64,000 nucleotides of DNA, from NCBI GenBank assembly GCA_934090795.1, contig CAKOJQ010000001.1:62001-126000 (forward strand), in the 5' to 3' direction. Of the stretch, positions 62,265 to 64,000 are shown one piece after another. The position numbers and the translations under genes are program-made. The DNA is from an uncultured Bacilli bacterium (GTDB lineage Bacteria; Bacillota_I; Bacilli_A; RF39; UBA660). The notes beneath the pieces were generated by a model that was given only the letters and a program-made list of their open reading frames with translations, searched no databases and had not been told where the DNA came from. Positions within the stretch are counted from its first letter, which is position 1. Each line of letters opens with the position of its first letter.

Positions 62265-62297
62265 ATATCGATTAAAATGAATCGATATTTATTTTTA
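62255..62297. terminator. Bidirectional terminator
   Basis: A perfect 13-bp stem ATAAATATCGATT/AATCGATATTTAT with a 6-nt loop and A and T runs on both sides, between the convergent YfhO-like and khpA genes. Confidence 0.9.
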
Positions 62298-62523
62298 TTT
62301 TATTTAAAGAATGAATATAGCCATAAGCACTTATTAGAGTTCTAATTGAAGATGCCATTTTGCCACCCTTACCAATTATAGTTCCCATATCACTTTCATG
62401 AACAATTATTTCTAACATTATTGATTCATCATCGCCAAGAAATTCTTGAACACTTACCATATCTGGTTCTTTAACTAAATTTTTTACTAAACTACTAGTA
62501 AAGTTAATTAAATCTTGATGCAT
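62272..62523 (-). CDS. khpA: KH-domain RNA-binding protein KhpA
   Basis: The 83-residue protein is a single KH domain with the GTIIGKGGKMASSIRTLISAYG loop (GKGG, shown in part). KhpA binds RNA with KhpB and affects cell division in Gram-positives. It lies 2 bp behind rpsP, the usual order. Confidence 0.93.
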   Translation of the reverse strand: MHQDLINFTSSLVKNLVKEPDMVSVQEFLGDDESIMLEIIVHESDMGTIIGKGGKMASSIRTLISAYGYIHSLNKIKINIDSF

Positions 62524-62525
62524 AA

Positions 62526-62795
62526 TTATTTCTCACTTTTATTTTTGTATTTAGACCAAATGCCTGATTTAACTAAAATATTTTTTACAGTATCAGTTGG
62601 TTCAGCACCATTATTTAACCATTTAAGAGCTTTTTCTTCATCAACATTAAAGTTATTTTCTTTATAAATTGGTTGATATGTTCCAACTACTTCAATGAAC
62701 TTACCATCTCTTGGGCTTCTTGAATCAGCAGCTACAATACGATAGAAAGGTCTTTGTTTAGCTCCCATTCTTTTTAATCTTAATTTAACAGCCAT
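62526..62795 (-). CDS. rpsP: 30S ribosomal protein S16
   Basis: The 89-residue protein starts MAVKLRLKRMGAKQRPFYRIV and has RDGKFIEVVGTYQP and WLNNGAEPTDTV, all S16 hallmarks. AAAGGAGG precedes the ATG. Together with khpA it forms a small operon. Confidence 0.98.
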   Translation of the reverse strand: MAVKLRLKRMGAKQRPFYRIVAADSRSPRDGKFIEVVGTYQPIYKENNFNVDEEKALKWLNNGAEPTDTVKNILVKSGIWSKYKNKSEK

Positions 62796-62879
62796 ATTAT
62801 ATGCCTCCTTTTCTTTACTAAAGTTATAATATCATTAATTTTATATGGTGTCAACTATTTTTGGTTGACACTATGTAAT

Positions 62880-63308
62880 TTAATTTATTTCTCCTAAAGT
62901 ATAAATGTTTCCATTAATTTTACTACGTCTATCTAACTCTTTATTAATAAATTCTTCAATAAGTTTAATATAAGTATTATTTTCATCATATTTAGTTAAG
63001 TCAGTAACTAGTTTTTGATACTTTTTAGGTATTATATTATCTTGAGATAAAAATAATATCTTTTTATCTTTTAATTTAGATAACCATTTAAGTTCTAAAG
63101 ATAAACCAAAGGAAGGTTTATATAAATCAACTATTACTAAATCAGCATTTTTAATTAAGTCTTTAGCATATTTAGTTTTATTATTGTTACTATAAGGTAA
63201 GATAAAATTTTGACTTAAACAAACACTACTACTTAATACTTTTTTGTATATTAAATTTTCATAATCAAATTTATTTGAATGCATAAAATATATATTTAGT
63301 CTTTCCAT
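62880..63308 (-). CDS. Small Rossmann-like protein, nucleoside-deoxyribosyltransferase style
   Basis: The 142-residue protein has IYFMHSNKFDYENLIYK, NADLVIVDLYKPSFGLSLELKWLSKLKDKKILFLSQ (shown in part) and a helical C-terminus. The ADLVIVDLYKPS..LS.EL pattern is that of small nucleotide-binding proteins near the nucleoside 2-deoxyribosyltransferase fold. The start at 63308 (MERLNIYF) is chosen over an upstream GTG. It is divergent from tmcAL. The substrate is unknown. Confidence 0.7.
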   Translation of the reverse strand: MERLNIYFMHSNKFDYENLIYKKVLSSSVCLSQNFILPYSNNNKTKYAKDLIKNADLVIVDLYKPSFGLSLELKWLSKLKDKKILFLSQDNIIPKKYQKLVTDLTKYDENNTYIKLIEEFINKELDRRSKINGNIYTLGEIN

Positions 63309-63372
63309 ATTAATCACTATAAAAATGTTATCATAAAATCATATATTTTGCTATAATAACTTTGAGGTGTTT

Positions 63373-64000
63373 ATGGAAACTATCGGAATTATTTGTGAAT
63401 ATAATCCATTTCATAATGGTCATGTCTATCATATTAATAAAATTAAAGAGATGTATCCTGATTCAATAATTATTTTATGTGTTAATGGGTACTTTGGAGA
63501 AAGAGGTGATGTTAGTATTCTTTCTAAAGAAGATAAAACTAGATTAGCGCTTAATAATGGGGTTAATATAATTGTTGAGCTACCTTTCGTATTTGCTTCT
63601 AATTCAGCTGACACTTTTGCTGATGCAAGTGTCAAAATATTAAATTATATGAACGCAAGTAAAATTATTTTTGGTAGCGAATCTAATGATATAGAAAAAC
63701 TTACATTAATTGCTAAAAAACAATTAGAAGATGATTTTTCATTAAAGGTAAAAGAAGAAATAAAAAAAGGAATAAACTACCCTACTGCTTTAAACAAAGG
63801 TATTGGTATTAATTTAAATAGTCCTAATGATTTATTAGGAGTTAGTTATATTAAAGCTATTATAAAGAATAATTATAATATTAAACCAATTACAATTAAA
63901 AGAACAAGTGATTATTTAGATACTGTAAGTGAAAGTAATATAGTAAGTGCAAGTAACATAAGAGAAAAGATTAAAAATAATATTGATGTTAAAAAATATA
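63373..64000 (+). CDS. tmcAL: tRNA(Met) cytidine acetate ligase, 5' part (cut by window edge)
   Basis: The first 209 codons are present. They start METIGIICEYNPFHNGHVYHI, with the adenylation HxGH motif (HNGH), then NGYFGERGDVSIL, ELPFVFASNSAD and SNIREKIKNN. This is the YlbM/TmcAL family, which activates acetate with ATP to make N4-acetylcytidine 34 in elongator tRNA-Met. GAGGTG lies 3 nt before the ATG. The gene runs off the right edge. Confidence 0.9.
   Translation, partial: METIGIICEYNPFHNGHVYHINKIKEMYPDSIIILCVNGYFGERGDVSILSKEDKTRLALNNGVNIIVELPFVFASNSADTFADASVKILNYMNASKIIFGSESNDIEKLTLIAKKQLEDDFSLKVKEEIKKGINYPTALNKGIGINLNSPNDLLGVSYIKAIIKNNYNIKPITIKRTSDYLDTVSESNIVSASNIREKIKNNIDVKKY

Overview
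The window is AT-rich, low-GC DNA from a Bacillota (Firmicutes) bacterium. It is most like the uncultured gut Bacilli lineages near the Mollicutes (RF39/Erysipelotrichales type). The evidence is Gram-positive Shine-Dalgarno sites (AGGAGG/AAAGGAG), the rimP-nusA-ylxR-infB-rbfA-truB and trmK-rpoD-dnaG gene orders, LPXTG-like sorted pili, an LCP protein, WhiA, and TasA/camelysin-like secreted proteins. TGA is used as a stop (for example in ATGA overlaps) and Trp is TGG, so the code is the standard bacterial one rather than the Mycoplasma code. The taxonomic placement is inference from composition and gene content.

Layout, left to right. 1-3.4 kb: exopolysaccharide sugar transferase, a tiny membrane protein, and a cohesin-like membrane protein beside a dockerin-bearing secreted protein. 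3.5-6.6 kb: tgt and argS. 6.7-8.3 kb: a TasA-like surface protein. 8.5-15.5 kb: a seven-gene sortase-assembled pilus operon (coiled-coil protein, signal peptidase, vWA tip adhesin, major pilin, class C sortase, minor pilin, second sortase). 15.6-18 kb: whiA, gpsA and a HIT protein. 18.0-18.3 kb: a convergent antisense-RNA/small-hydrophobic-peptide locus of the par/Fst type. 18.4-26 kb: nucleotidyltransferase, two-component system, an ORF6N protein with a striking palindrome array, an XRE regulator, and an ABC exporter. 26-34 kb: small and hypothetical genes, tRNA-Thr, and duplicated HD proteins (one fused to a receiver domain). 34.3-39.2 kb: the truB-rimP translation operon. 39.4-39.9 kb: a YafQ/DinJ toxin-antitoxin pair. 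40.3-44.6 kb: a complete diversity-generating retroelement (DGR). 44.8-46 kb: a decayed acyltransferase gene. 46-64 kb: clpP, LCP, NlpC/P60, trmK-rpoD-dnaG, a flippase, a second DGR-type surface protein, parE, a YfhO-like protein, khpA, rpsP and the start of tmcAL.

The main system is the DGR. Reading along the minus strand it runs: target gene with variable repeat (VR), paired hairpins, two Avd-like genes, template repeat (TR), then reverse transcriptase. TR and VR are both 116 bp and align without gaps. They differ at 24 positions, and all 24 fall on the 41 adenines of the coding-strand TR; the 75 other positions are identical. This is the expected signature of adenine-directed mutagenic retrohoming. 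The target is a membrane-anchored TasA-like/DUF6273-like protein. Its promoter has an 8-G run between the -35 and -10 boxes. A second protein of this kind (55948-57669) has a 7-G run in the same place and an unusually GC-rich 3' end that looks like another VR, with no TR in the window. Surface display here therefore seems to combine sequence diversification with on/off switching.

A second unusual signal is a family of at least nine odd-length palindromes with a CAA(T/A)TTG core. One lies inside the ORF6N gene, six in its leader and two about 10-12 kb away. Their arms differ from each other but each is internally symmetrical. Read on the minus strand they spell variants of the ORF6N peptide L-R-S-Q-I-x-x-S. 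No CRISPR array, prophage or insertion sequence was recognised.
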